64,000 nt of DNA, taken from the NCBI RefSeq assembly GCF_022919095.1, contig NZ_CP095073.1:2542001-2606000 (forward strand), in the 5' to 3' direction. A program made the position numbers and the translations under genes. Source of the DNA: Halobacillus salinarum (lineage in GTDB: Bacteria > Bacillota > Bacilli > Bacillales > Halobacillaceae). Shown here piece after piece: positions 24,191 through 32,923 of this stretch (positions are counted from its first letter, which is position 1; each line of letters begins with the position of its first letter). Under the pieces are notes generated by a model. The model ran no database searches. It had not been told where the DNA came from and was given only the letters and a program-made list of their open reading frames with translations.

Positions 24191-25933
24191 TTATCTACTC
24201 CATTCAAACTGTGTAGAATAAAGACTTGCATAGATGCCGTTGTTTTCAAGCAGGGAATGGTGCGTCCCTTGTTCCGCTATTCCATCCTTAGTCAAGACAA
24301 CAATTCGTTCGGCGTGCTGAATCGTCGAAAGTCGGTGTGCAATTACTAAAGTAGTTCTCCCTTGAGCAAGCTTGTTTAAAGACTCTTTTATAATCCGTTC
24401 ACTTTCATTATCGAGTGCACTGGTAGCTTCATCAAAAATAATGACAGGAGGATTTTTTAAAAAAACCCTTGCGATACTTAAACGCTGTTTCTGACCGCCT
24501 GAGAGACGAACACCTCTTTGACCGATTTCCGAGTGATAGCCATCGGGCAGATCCATAATAAACTCATGGGCATGGGCCTGCCTGGCAGCAGCAAGGATTT
24601 CTTCATCGGTCGCTTCAGGATTGCCGTATCGAATATTTTCCATTACCGTCCCGGAGAATAAATAAACGTCCTGTTGGACTAGACCGATACTCTTTCTTAA
24701 ACTTAGCAGATCAATATCACGTACATCTGAGGTGTCCAGAAGCACTTCACCTTTACTCACGTCATAAAAGCGTGGGAGGAGAGAGCAAAGAGTTGTTTTG
24801 CCGGCTCCGGAAGGACCTACAAAAGCAACGAATTCTCCAGGAGAAATCTGAAGAGAAAGGTTTTCCAATACATGATCCAGGTGGTCTTCGTAACGAAAAG
24901 ATACGTTACGGAATTCGATCCCGCCAGCAACAGGATGGAGCTTACGGGAGCTTGGGAGATTATCGATTCCAGGTTTCACGTTGATAATTTCCATAAACCG
25001 CTGAAAGCCTGTGATTCCTTCCTGAAACTGGGTTGTCATATGTGTCATTCGCTGAATCGGCTCGATCATAAAACCGATGTATAGTAAAAAAGTAATTAAG
25101 TCTGGCAAATCAAGCGACTCGTGAACAATAGCCGCACTGCCAAAAACAATCACTGTAATGGTAATCAGCTGAATAAACGTTTCCACACCATTGTACAGAT
25201 AAGCTTCTGCTTTATAAATCCGCTTTCTGCTCTCCAAAAAGCGGTTGTTTTCTTTATTAAATTTTTCGATTTCAACCTGCTCATTGCCAAATGACTTGAC
25301 GACCCGGATCCCTGCGAGACTGTCTTCGACCTGGGCATTGACGTCTGCCATACGTGCTTTACTGGTTCGATAGGCTTTGTTCAGTATTTTATTAAAGAGT
25401 ACCAAAAAGCCTCCAAGAAGAGGGAGAAAGCAGAAAACGGCAATGGTCAACGGAGCGTTAATAAACAATAAAATGAAAAATGCTCCCATGAAACGAATGA
25501 GGTATTTCACATAATCTTCAGGCCCGTGATGGTATAACTCAGACAGCAGCAATAAATCCGTGGTAATCCGGCTCATCAACTGACCGGTTTTTTCCTTATC
25601 GAAAAATTGAAAAGAAAGTTTCTGTATGTGGCTGAAAAGCTCCAAGCGTAAATCACTTTCCATACGGGCTCCCACTTCATGCCCTTTATAGTCGACAATA
25701 TAATTGCCCGCATTTTGAATAACAGCTAATAGAAGCATGAACCCGCCAATTCCATAAACTTCATTCAGAACTATGGAGGAGTTTCCTTCAAGAACGTTCT
25801 TCGTGATGTAACGAACAAGCAAAGGAAAAGCGAGTGTTGCCGCTGAGGCGATTAAAGCACAGGTTAATACTAAAAGGTAAACCCTTAAATAAGGTTTGTA
25901 ATAGGATAGAAATTTTTTAATTGGAAAATCCAT
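24191..25933 (-). CDS. ABC-type multidrug/lipid exporter (half-transporter, YgaD-like)
   Basis: Fused membrane and nucleotide-binding domains, 580 residues, acting as a homodimeric exporter. The N-terminal part has about six hydrophobic segments; the ATPase part has Walker A FVGPSGAGKTTLC, signature VRLSGGQKQRLSIARV and Walker B PPVIIFDEATSALD, then an H-loop IAHRLSTI. ATG 25933 is chosen because AAAGGGG lies six bases upstream; an upstream in-frame codon at 25969 lacks a site. It is preceded on the same strand by an 18-codon ORF and a hairpin that may form a leader. Substrate unknown; the closest remembered homologue is B. subtilis YgaD. Confidence 0.88.
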   Translation of the reverse strand: MDFPIKKFLSYYKPYLRVYLLVLTCALIASAATLAFPLLVRYITKNVLEGNSSIVLNEVYGIGGFMLLLAVIQNAGNYIVDYKGHEVGARMESDLRLELFSHIQKLSFQFFDKEKTGQLMSRITTDLLLLSELYHHGPEDYVKYLIRFMGAFFILLFINAPLTIAVFCFLPLLGGFLVLFNKILNKAYRTSKARMADVNAQVEDSLAGIRVVKSFGNEQVEIEKFNKENNRFLESRKRIYKAEAYLYNGVETFIQLITITVIVFGSAAIVHESLDLPDLITFLLYIGFMIEPIQRMTHMTTQFQEGITGFQRFMEIINVKPGIDNLPSSRKLHPVAGGIEFRNVSFRYEDHLDHVLENLSLQISPGEFVAFVGPSGAGKTTLCSLLPRFYDVSKGEVLLDTSDVRDIDLLSLRKSIGLVQQDVYLFSGTVMENIRYGNPEATDEEILAAARQAHAHEFIMDLPDGYHSEIGQRGVRLSGGQKQRLSIARVFLKNPPVIIFDEATSALDNESERIIKESLNKLAQGRTTLVIAHRLSTIQHAERIVVLTKDGIAEQGTHHSLLENNGIYASLYSTQFEWSR

Positions 25934-25969
25934 GGTTAACCCCTTTATTGTGTTAGTCCGTTGACACAT

Positions 25970-26013
25970 ATAAGGGAGTTCACTTCTTATTTAGAAATAC
26001 TGTGCCCCCTTAT
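25970..26013 (-). promoter_or_regulatory. Possible attenuator hairpin upstream of the ABC exporter
   Basis: On the minus strand ATAAGGG (26007-26013) near the end of the 18-codon ORF can pair with CCCTTAT (25970-25976) after its stop, ahead of the exporter's ribosome site. Stem of seven pairs, no strong T run. Confidence 0.3.
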
Positions 26014-26047
26014 ACGTTTGCTTTATTTGCTTAGTCATGGTTTTCAT
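25991..26047 (-). CDS. Putative 18-residue leader peptide upstream of ABC exporter
   Basis: ORF of 18 codons (MKTMTKQIKQTYKGAQYF) with a very good ribosome site, GAGGAGG seven bases before the ATG. It ends 57 bases upstream of the ABC exporter start. The peptide is basic and not recognised. Its position and the overlapping hairpin recall translated leaders that regulate drug exporters such as bmrCD in B. subtilis. No proof of expression. Confidence 0.45.
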   Translation of the reverse strand: MKTMTKQIKQTYKGAQYF

Positions 26048-26209
26048 GTAAACGCCTCCTCGAATATGAATACCCATATTGTAACCGATTTCTATCAAGG
26101 TGTGTATTGAATTTTCAAAAATTTAACTTCTTTACAAAAAGAGTGAGAACCATAGCCGGAGGGTATAATTGTAAAAAGAAATCTGCATTCCACACGAAAG
26201 GAGCAAGCC

Positions 26210-27193
26210 ATGAGAGAGTTCTTCCGTTTACTAAAAGAAGGGAATAAACCCGCGTTACTTGCTGCCATTATGAATGCTGCTATCGCATTAATCAAAGCCA
26301 TCGCCTATTTTATAACAGGGAATGTCGCCATGTTTGCAGAACTTATGCACAGTCTTGGCGACACTGCGAACCAGGTCTTCGTCTTTATCGGTTCCGCATT
26401 AAGTAAAAAAGCCCCAACCGAACGCTTTCCTGAAGGTTTTGCCAGGCTAGTAAATTTGGTTCTGCTCGGCGCAGTAATTATCGTTGGAATTCTTGCATAT
26501 GAAACCGTAAAAGAAGGCATTCACCACATTATCGAACCTGCAGAAGCAAAATCATGGTTTTGGCTGAATATCGGAGTCCTAGGGGCAGCTGCTATCCTCG
26601 AATCCACCGTATTGTATAAAGCGATGAAGGAGATTGCGGCAGGTATGGAAGGAGAGCATGTAAAAGGATTACAAGTCGTAACCGCAAGCTTTAAAAACAT
26701 TGGCAACGCTAAACCCGCAACAAAACTTGTCTTTCTTGAGGACTTAGTTGCTACCACCGGGGCTTTAATTGCTATCATCTCAATTGTTATCGGTACTTAC
26801 ACGCCCTTTCATAATGCCGAGGGCTATGCATCCATTATTATTGGATGTATGCTGTTTTACGTAGTCGGACGAATTTTTCTTGATAATGCAGCAGGGGTTT
26901 TAGGAGTAGCCGATGAAGAAATGGAAGAAAGCATCGGTAAGCTTGTAATAGAGGACCCGCACGTAAGAGATATACAAAAGCTGATGGTCGTTAAAGAAGG
27001 GGAAGAACGTCACGTCGAGCTGAAAGTGGAATTTGATCCGAGCATGTCGATCGCCCGTGCTTCTGAAATCCTTGAAAGAATCGAAAAGAAGATCTTACTT
27101 GTAAAAGGAGTTACAGATGTCATTATTGAGTCAGATATTGATGATAACATTCCTCATTGGAAGGCTGGAAACCAACGTAATCAGGAGGAATAA
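26210..27193 (+). CDS. Cation diffusion facilitator family transporter
   Basis: CDF-type metal exporter, 327 residues. Transmembrane segments start at about residue 14. The second helix carries AMFAELMHSLGDTANQVF with the metal-site pattern H-x3-D (His48, Asp52), and the fifth helix has LVFLEDLVATTGAL with an E-D-x4 site. The C-terminal cytoplasmic dimerisation domain begins near residue 245. Exchanges divalent cations (Zn, Mn, Fe or Co) for protons; the metal cannot be told from sequence. GAAAGGAG precedes the ATG. Single-gene unit. Confidence 0.87.
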   Translation: MREFFRLLKEGNKPALLAAIMNAAIALIKAIAYFITGNVAMFAELMHSLGDTANQVFVFIGSALSKKAPTERFPEGFARLVNLVLLGAVIIVGILAYETVKEGIHHIIEPAEAKSWFWLNIGVLGAAAILESTVLYKAMKEIAAGMEGEHVKGLQVVTASFKNIGNAKPATKLVFLEDLVATTGALIAIISIVIGTYTPFHNAEGYASIIIGCMLFYVVGRIFLDNAAGVLGVADEEMEESIGKLVIEDPHVRDIQKLMVVKEGEERHVELKVEFDPSMSIARASEILERIEKKILLVKGVTDVIIESDIDDNIPHWKAGNQRNQEE

Positions 27194-27341
27194 TTCATTC
27201 CAACAGCTTTCATGTAATAAGATCAGAAAAATAACTGCGCATTGATTGCTTTAATCCATGAATGAGCCCAATCCTATATACGTATTAATAATTAGGTTAT
27301 TCGTATTTCGACACATCCTAATCGGAAAGGATTGGTAAACT

Positions 27342-29135
27342 ATGGAAAAAGAACCTTCAAAACAGACTCATGAAAAGCCGAACTTTCTCATCTTAATGGT
27401 AGACCAGGAAAGATACCCATCCGTCTACGAAAATAATGAACTTAAAAAATGGCGGAAGGAAAATTTGATCGCTCAAGAATTACTGCGTGAAAATGGATTT
27501 GAATTTCAAAATCATTATGCAGGTAGTACAGCCTGCTCGCCCAGCCGGACGACTCTTTACACAGGACAGTATCCCTCCCTGCACGGAGTCACGCAGACGA
27601 GCGGAGCAGCTAAGAGTGCATTTGATTCTGACATGTTTTGGCTGGACCCAAATAGCGTACCAACCATAGGTAATTATTTTCGAAATGCGGGGTACCGCAC
27701 TTTTTGGAAAGGGAAATGGCACGCCTCCGATGAAGATATCCTCATCCCAGGCACTAAGAATGCCTATTCAAGCTACACTTCTACCGGAGTCCCTGCACCC
27801 AAAAAGGTAGAAACTTATTTAAGTGCTGACCGGTTAAATGCATACGGGTTTTCAGGTTGGGTAGGTCCTGAACCACACGGATCATCTCCAAGAAATTCGG
27901 GATCTTCTGCATCTATTGGAATAAACGGAAGAGACGAAATCTATGCTTCCGAAACGATTGAATTACTGCAATCATTGGAGCAGCAGAGCCATCCCTCTCC
28001 ATGGCTGATCATGTGTTCCTTTGTAAACCCTCATGACATCGCTATCTTTGGTGAATTATCAAAGTTAAGTCCCTTATTTAACTTTCAAATAGACAGTTCC
28101 GTTCCAAATATCCCTAAAGCGCCGACGAGTGACGAATCATTATCCACCAAACCCTCTGCCCAGGAGAGTTACCGCCTCACCTATCCAAAGGCTCTGCAGC
28201 CTGTTTACGATAATCAATTTTATCGTAAGCTCTATTATTCCTTACAAATGCAGGCAGACCAGGAAATGCTCAAAGTTTATCACGCTTTGAAAAAGTCCCG
28301 TTTTTATGAAAATACGATCGTTATTTTTTTATCTGATCACGGAGAATTGCTGGGAGCGCATGGAAAACAGCATCAAAAATGGTATAACATGTATGAAGAA
28401 TCCGTCCATGTCCCGCTTATCATTCACAGTCCAAAACTTTTCTCAGGTAAGCAAAATACAGAGATGTTAACAAGTCATATTGATGTTTTACCTACAATGC
28501 TAGGTTTAGCCGGGATTGATGCTGAAGAAATTCAGGAGCACTTATCTGATAGTCATACTGAAGTTTATCCGCTGGTGGGGAGGGATCTGACCCCATTACT
28601 AAAAGGAAAACAAAATTTCTTCAGAGCAAATGAGCCTCTTTATTTTATGACCGATGATGATTTTACAAGAGGACAGAACCAAGTAAGTGCTACAGGAGAA
28701 CCTTATGAATCAGTAGTGCAGCCGAATCATATTGAAGCAATTATAACCACTCTGACAACGGGAATAAAAGGAGAGAAAGAGATTTGGAAGCTCGCACGAT
28801 ATTACGATAATCCGCAGTTTTGGAGCAATCCAGGATGTTATGACGAGACAGTTACTCAAGAGGACGCTACGAAAGCAGGATATGAAGAAGTATGTTCATT
28901 GTGTATTACGAGGACAAAATATAATCCTTTACCTGATCAATATGAATTGTACAATTTATCAAGCGATCCCCTCGAAGAAAAGAATTTAGCAAGCACAAAA
29001 TATCAAACTCCTGAAACCGAAATTGTCATGAATTTATTAATATCTGCCTTAGAAGAACAGTGCAGACAAAAACGACTGGTACCTTCAAGCGGAGTTGTAC
29101 AGGGAATGCCTTCCTGCAACTGTTTAAATGAATAA
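27342..29135 (+). CDS. Sulfatase-family hydrolase
   Basis: Alkaline-phosphatase-superfamily sulfatase, 597 residues, without signal peptide, so probably cytoplasmic. The formylglycine motif is Cys65-S-P-S-R69 (CSPSRTTLYTGQYPSLHG). Metal/sulfate residues are visible in LMVDQERYP (one Asp, where many members have two), GKWH and SDHGELLGAHG. No anaerobic or aerobic formylglycine-generating enzyme gene is in the window. Substrate unknown: arylsulfate, choline sulfate or a phosphoester are possible. Ribosome site AAAGGA is ten bases from the ATG. Ends with a strong terminator. Confidence 0.87.
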   Translation: MEKEPSKQTHEKPNFLILMVDQERYPSVYENNELKKWRKENLIAQELLRENGFEFQNHYAGSTACSPSRTTLYTGQYPSLHGVTQTSGAAKSAFDSDMFWLDPNSVPTIGNYFRNAGYRTFWKGKWHASDEDILIPGTKNAYSSYTSTGVPAPKKVETYLSADRLNAYGFSGWVGPEPHGSSPRNSGSSASIGINGRDEIYASETIELLQSLEQQSHPSPWLIMCSFVNPHDIAIFGELSKLSPLFNFQIDSSVPNIPKAPTSDESLSTKPSAQESYRLTYPKALQPVYDNQFYRKLYYSLQMQADQEMLKVYHALKKSRFYENTIVIFLSDHGELLGAHGKQHQKWYNMYEESVHVPLIIHSPKLFSGKQNTEMLTSHIDVLPTMLGLAGIDAEEIQEHLSDSHTEVYPLVGRDLTPLLKGKQNFFRANEPLYFMTDDDFTRGQNQVSATGEPYESVVQPNHIEAIITTLTTGIKGEKEIWKLARYYDNPQFWSNPGCYDETVTQEDATKAGYEEVCSLCITRTKYNPLPDQYELYNLSSDPLEEKNLASTKYQTPETEIVMNLLISALEEQCRQKRLVPSSGVVQGMPSCNCLNE

Positions 29136-29144
29136 AGACCATTG

Positions 29145-29175
29145 AAAAGAAACAGAGCGCTGCTCTGTTTCTTTT
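29145..29175 (+). terminator. Terminator of the sulfatase gene
   Basis: Perfect 14-bp stem AAAAGAAACAGAGC / GCTCTGTTTCTTTT with a three-base loop. Confidence 0.9.
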
Positions 29176-29269
29176 ATTCTATTAGAGTAATTCAATCAAT
29201 CAAGATGTTAATCTATACGGATTATCTATCTTTACATAAGATAATATACCCTGGCATATAGGAGGTGAT

Positions 29270-29590
29270 ATGATTATGAATAATCATCCTTATAATAAAG
29301 GCTATCATCCAGATGATAGTAATGAAGTAATTACGTGTAATTGCTGTGTTACCGGGCTGGCTGAGACCATTTTAAAGCGGTTCCGCTGTGGTGATACGAT
29401 TGGCATCACGTTTTTTGTTGAAGGAGGAGCAGGCATTTTTATCGGCAGATTCAGAGGTCTCGAGGATCATGTCCTGGAAATCGATGATTTACTCGTACCT
29501 GGGACAACTAGTTTTGTTCCTTTATGCGATATTGGCAGCATCGAAAAGGGACTCCAGTTTCAGGAACAGCCGATGCAGATTAATAAATAA
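29270..29590 (+). CDS. Hypothetical small protein, possibly spore-surface/Sm-like
   Basis: A 106-residue protein I do not recognise with certainty. A Cys cluster ITCNCCV lies near residue 24, followed by a beta-rich region with alternating hydrophobics (GDTIGITFFVEGGAGIFIGRF) and a VPGTTSFVPLCDIGSI tail, which recalls small Sm-like barrel proteins of the Bacillus spore surface (DUF2642-like). This is a weak comparison. AGGAGGTGAT overlaps the first ATG region; ATG 29270 or the ATG two codons later (29276) could be used. It stands alone between two terminators. Confidence 0.6.
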   Translation: MIMNNHPYNKGYHPDDSNEVITCNCCVTGLAETILKRFRCGDTIGITFFVEGGAGIFIGRFRGLEDHVLEIDDLLVPGTTSFVPLCDIGSIEKGLQFQEQPMQINK

Positions 29591-29648
29591 TACAGTATGA
29601 TATAAAACGAATGGCAGTAGATAAATCATGAATAGATAAGTAATATCC

Positions 29649-29688
29649 AAGCAAGGAGGCACGTAGTTAATTGCTCCCTTGCTTTTTT
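29649..29688 (+). terminator. Terminator of the small hypothetical gene
   Basis: Stem AAGCAAGGAGGCA / TGCTCCCTTGCTT with two mismatches, followed by six Ts. Confidence 0.75.
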
Positions 29689-29860
29689 CAAATAAATTGA
29701 TGTTTCAATTCATTCAGCTGCTTTTCATAAGGTTGCAAAGAATATTACTTTGTAAGTGATCCTCAAACAATGTGGAACCTTTTACAATACATTTGGTAAA
29801 GTGGATATAGTGAAAAATGATTGTTGATATACCTACAAAACACATAAAGGACTGGTACTT

Positions 29861-30322
29861 TTGAATATTACTTTTATCCCATTAACTATGCAGCAGGTAG
29901 AAGAAATTGCCTCGTGGAACTATGAAGGCTTTGTTGAAAAAGTAATCATGACTCCTTATTTTGAGTCTTTCAATAAAACAGGGCAATTACAGGGACCTGG
30001 TGGCTGTGATGGATTTGCAGCAAAAATGGAGCTGCAAACTGTCGGTTTATTTGAGTATACCTTACAAGACAGCACGATGGAAATCGGACTAGCATTAAAA
30101 CCTGATTTGATTGGTAAAGGGCTTGGTGTCCATTATGTAACTGAAGGAATTGAGTTTGGCATTCAACACTATAACGTTCCGATCACCAATATAAAATTGG
30201 TGGTAGATTCAAAAAATGAGGCAGCCATCCGTGTTTATGAAAAAGCTGGATTTAAAAGAGTGGAACAAAAAGAGAATGAGATTGAGATGAGGAAAGCACT
30301 ATTACCAGCAGATGAAAGCTAA
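29861..30322 (+). CDS. GNAT-family N-acetyltransferase
   Basis: Acetyl-CoA-dependent acetyltransferase of 153 residues. The acyl-CoA-binding motif is LKPDLIGKGLGVHYV (about residues 83-97), followed by VDSKNEAAIRVYEKAGF, the standard GNAT motif B. Start is TTG 29861, nine bases after AAAGGA. Substrate unknown. It lies 41 bases before a second GNAT gene of another subfamily. Confidence 0.82.
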   Translation: MNITFIPLTMQQVEEIASWNYEGFVEKVIMTPYFESFNKTGQLQGPGGCDGFAAKMELQTVGLFEYTLQDSTMEIGLALKPDLIGKGLGVHYVTEGIEFGIQHYNVPITNIKLVVDSKNEAAIRVYEKAGFKRVEQKENEIEMRKALLPADES

Positions 30323-30363
30323 GACCTGCCAAACTAAGAGGTGCACGATTTAATAAAGGAGAG

Positions 30364-30876
30364 ATGATTAAAATAAAAACATCTACGCGTCGAGCAACTC
30401 CACAGGATGGAGAAAGAATTTCAGCCATATACAATCAAGGCATTAAAGGAAGAATGGCTACGTTTGAAACAAGACTGCGTACTCCAAAAGAGCAGGAAAG
30501 TTGGCTGGAAGAAAATCAGCAACGCCCCGCTGTCGTAAGTATCATCGATGAAACAATCGTTGGTTTTGCATATGCAGGGGAGTACCGATCACGCCCATGC
30601 TATAAAGGAGTTGGGGAATTTTCGATTTATATAGATGGTAAATACCGAAAACTGGGAATTGGCAAGGAATTACTCCTTTCATTGATAGAGGAGGCTGAAA
30701 AACTCGGGTACTGGAAACTCGTTTCAAGAATATTTGATTTTAATGACGCAAGCAGAAATCTGTGCAAGTCGTGTGGTTTCAGAGAGGTTGGTATTTATCA
30801 GAAACATGGAAAATTGGACGGAAGCTGGATTGACTGTGTAATTGTAGAGAAATTAATTACGGAAAACTTAGACTGA
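30364..30876 (+). CDS. GNAT N-acetyltransferase, ArsN1/phosphinothricin-type
   Basis: Acetyltransferase of 170 residues related to phosphinothricin acetyltransferases. The blocks IYNQGIKGRMATFETRLRTP, YRSRPCYKGVGEFSIYID, RKLGIGKELLLSLIEEAE and FWKLVSRIF-like YWKLVSRIFDFNDASRNLCKSCGFREVG follow ArsN1 family A, enzymes that acetylate arsinothricin or phosphinothricin-like amino acid analogues. This is from memory; natural substrate untested. AAAGGAG is only two bases from the ATG, which is close. Probably co-transcribed with the preceding GNAT gene. Confidence 0.82.
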   Translation: MIKIKTSTRRATPQDGERISAIYNQGIKGRMATFETRLRTPKEQESWLEENQQRPAVVSIIDETIVGFAYAGEYRSRPCYKGVGEFSIYIDGKYRKLGIGKELLLSLIEEAEKLGYWKLVSRIFDFNDASRNLCKSCGFREVGIYQKHGKLDGSWIDCVIVEKLITENLD

Positions 30877-31042
30877 AAATATCCAAAGCAAGGATCGTTA
30901 ATGGCTATTGATTAATGGATAGGGACAAACGAAGGTTAGTGATAAGCAACCCTTATATATGTTTATTCATGATTGGTATTTTTATCATCTCCTGTATTGC
31001 CTTAAAATAACTAGTAAGCACTTATTAAGGGGGAGTTCATCT

Positions 31043-31822
31043 ATGGCCATTGATTTCCATGATTCCAACAATAAATATACATATACCAATAGAAAAGTTC
31101 CCAGCGAATGGATAGAAGTTTATGGAAAAATCACTTCTGGTAAACACATACAAAAGGCTGTTGACATTGGCTGCGGGGGCGGGGTATATTCACAAGCATT
31201 GGTGGAACTAGGCAGCTCAGAAGTTGTCGGAATTGATTTTTCCCGTACAATGCTAGAAGGAGCCAAAGAAAATACGCTCCCGTATAAGAGCAGCATTCAA
31301 TTTGTTTTAGGTGATGCTTATGCTACAGGATTAACTTCAGATCGTTATGATCTGGTGCTTAAAAGAGCGCTTATTCACCATTTGGACCAATTATCAAATT
31401 CAGTAATGGAAGCTAAAAGAATCCTGAAAAATGAAGGAGTATTAATCATTCAGGATCGAACACCCAGTGATTGTTTTCTCAAAGGGAGCAGCACTCATAT
31501 TAGGGGACATCTCTTTTCATTATTCCCTCGTCTTAAAAGAATTGAAGAAAGACGACGTTATAAGAGCGACGTTGTACGGAGAGCATTGAAGCAAGCAGAA
31601 CTTAAAAATATTCAAGAAACCAAATTGTGGGAAACAAGAAAGCTGTACAAATCTAAAGATGAATTATTGGAAGAGCTGCGTACAAGAAAAGGCCGTTCGA
31701 TCTTATTTGAGCTTGACAATCGTGAGCTTGAAAAGCTAATCACTTATATCGATAGTAAAATCGGCAGTACCGAACCAATTATTGAAAAAGACCGCTGGAC
31801 GATCTGGAGCGCAGAAAAATGA
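31043..31822 (+). CDS. Class I SAM-dependent methyltransferase
   Basis: Methyltransferase of about 259 residues. Motif I is VDIGCGGGVYSQAL, motif II VVGIDFSRTML, post-I FVLGDAYATGL, then ALIHHLDQLSNSVMEAKRILKNEGVLII, the Methyltransf_11 pattern. ATG 31043 follows GGGGGAG by seven bases; the frame extends upstream to 30959 without a site. Substrate unknown. Confidence 0.85.
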   Translation: MAIDFHDSNNKYTYTNRKVPSEWIEVYGKITSGKHIQKAVDIGCGGGVYSQALVELGSSEVVGIDFSRTMLEGAKENTLPYKSSIQFVLGDAYATGLTSDRYDLVLKRALIHHLDQLSNSVMEAKRILKNEGVLIIQDRTPSDCFLKGSSTHIRGHLFSLFPRLKRIEERRRYKSDVVRRALKQAELKNIQETKLWETRKLYKSKDELLEELRTRKGRSILFELDNRELEKLITYIDSKIGSTEPIIEKDRWTIWSAEK

Positions 31823-31831
31823 AGAATGGTT

Positions 31832-31872
31832 AAAGCCTGGTTTCTTCACTGAAATTAAGAAATCAGGCTTTT
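31832..31872. terminator. Terminator between methyltransferase and peptidase genes
   Basis: Stem AAAGCCTGGTTTCTT / AAGAAATCAGGCTTT with one mismatch, ten bases after the methyltransferase stop. It may serve both convergent genes. Confidence 0.75.
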
Positions 31873-31918
31873 CTCATTGCATCCATAATCACATACTAAG
31901 CGGCTGGCCATCACAGTG

Positions 31919-32635
31919 TTAAGGGGTGAACAGCTTCCATTTTCCCTCTGAAACAACTTCAACAGCCCTATTGGTCACTTTGATGGCCGTCTGATCGTCA
32001 ATCGCGTACCCTGGTACTGAGACACCAGCGGCCCACTTTTCTGCATTGGCCAACGTATTCTCCGGTAACATCTCGTGATCTAAGTGAGGAAACAACGCAA
32101 AATCCACTAGACCCAGTGATTTATCTCCTCCTGCGGGCGGACGCCAGCCTACGAATTCTTCACCGATATTCGGAGCCATCACCATGCTCCCGGCGCTCAT
32201 CCCCACATATACGGAATGCAGGGATGGCAAGAGGTCTGCCAGCCCGGATTGCTGCATCCAGTAGTTCAGGTAGAGGGCGTCGCCCCCGGACACCAGAAAA
32301 ACGTCCGTCTCACGAACAAGAGGTACCCAGCGGTCTTGCTCGATGCTCGGCAGCGCTGTGAGCTCTAAAACGCCGACAGACTTCCAGCCCAGGTCGACCA
32401 TAGGGTTCTCGGACTTCCCGCTAATGAACTCCCAGGTTTTCACACCTGGACCAACCCAAGGATGTCCGTACATAGCAGTAGGGATACACAGAGCGCTGGA
32501 TTCGGCGATGGGTTTGTCCAGCATATCAACCAGCGCATTGTGAATAGTCGAGTTATTCACGCCCGCAGAAGTTAACAAGAGTTTCATTCCCACCATCTCC
32601 GTGGACTTGGAATCCTCCAAATAATGATCCGGCAT
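31919..32635 (-). CDS. Peptidase S51 family protein (dipeptidase E-like)
   Basis: Class-I-glutamine-amidotransferase-fold serine peptidase of 238 residues. The nucleophile elbow is VYVGMSAGSMVMAP; VFLVSGGDALYLNYW and FALFPHLDHEML (with the catalytic-type His) are typical of S51. Dipeptidase E cleaves Asp-Xaa dipeptides, but related cyanophycinase-type roles are possible. ATG 32635 is backed by AAGGAGG; ATG 32587 (MKLLLTSAG) matches the usual family start but has a poorer site. Base composition is clearly more GC-rich (about 57 percent in a 60-base sample) than neighbours, which suggests a recent arrival. Confidence 0.83.
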   Translation of the reverse strand: MPDHYLEDSKSTEMVGMKLLLTSAGVNNSTIHNALVDMLDKPIAESSALCIPTAMYGHPWVGPGVKTWEFISGKSENPMVDLGWKSVGVLELTALPSIEQDRWVPLVRETDVFLVSGGDALYLNYWMQQSGLADLLPSLHSVYVGMSAGSMVMAPNIGEEFVGWRPPAGGDKSLGLVDFALFPHLDHEMLPENTLANAEKWAAGVSVPGYAIDDQTAIKVTNRAVEVVSEGKWKLFTP

Positions 32636-32923
32636 ATGTTTTCCTCCTTAATCCGAAGTTCAGATCTTTTTCACCTAAACATATAAGATTCCTATGCATG
32701 ACTTTTGTCCATTCACTCTCTGCCATCCTGAAAGGTTGAACAAAGAAATTACTTCTTCGATGGTTCATTCTCTCCTATATATTTTATCATGTTTTCTTTA
32801 AAATGAATCCTTGATAAGGGCAGGATAGAGAAAGACTTGAATTGGAGGCAGTCGAACTTTTGAAACTAAATCGCGACAAACTCGTAATAGTAGCATAGTT
32901 TATTTTAGGAGTGGTTGATTAGT

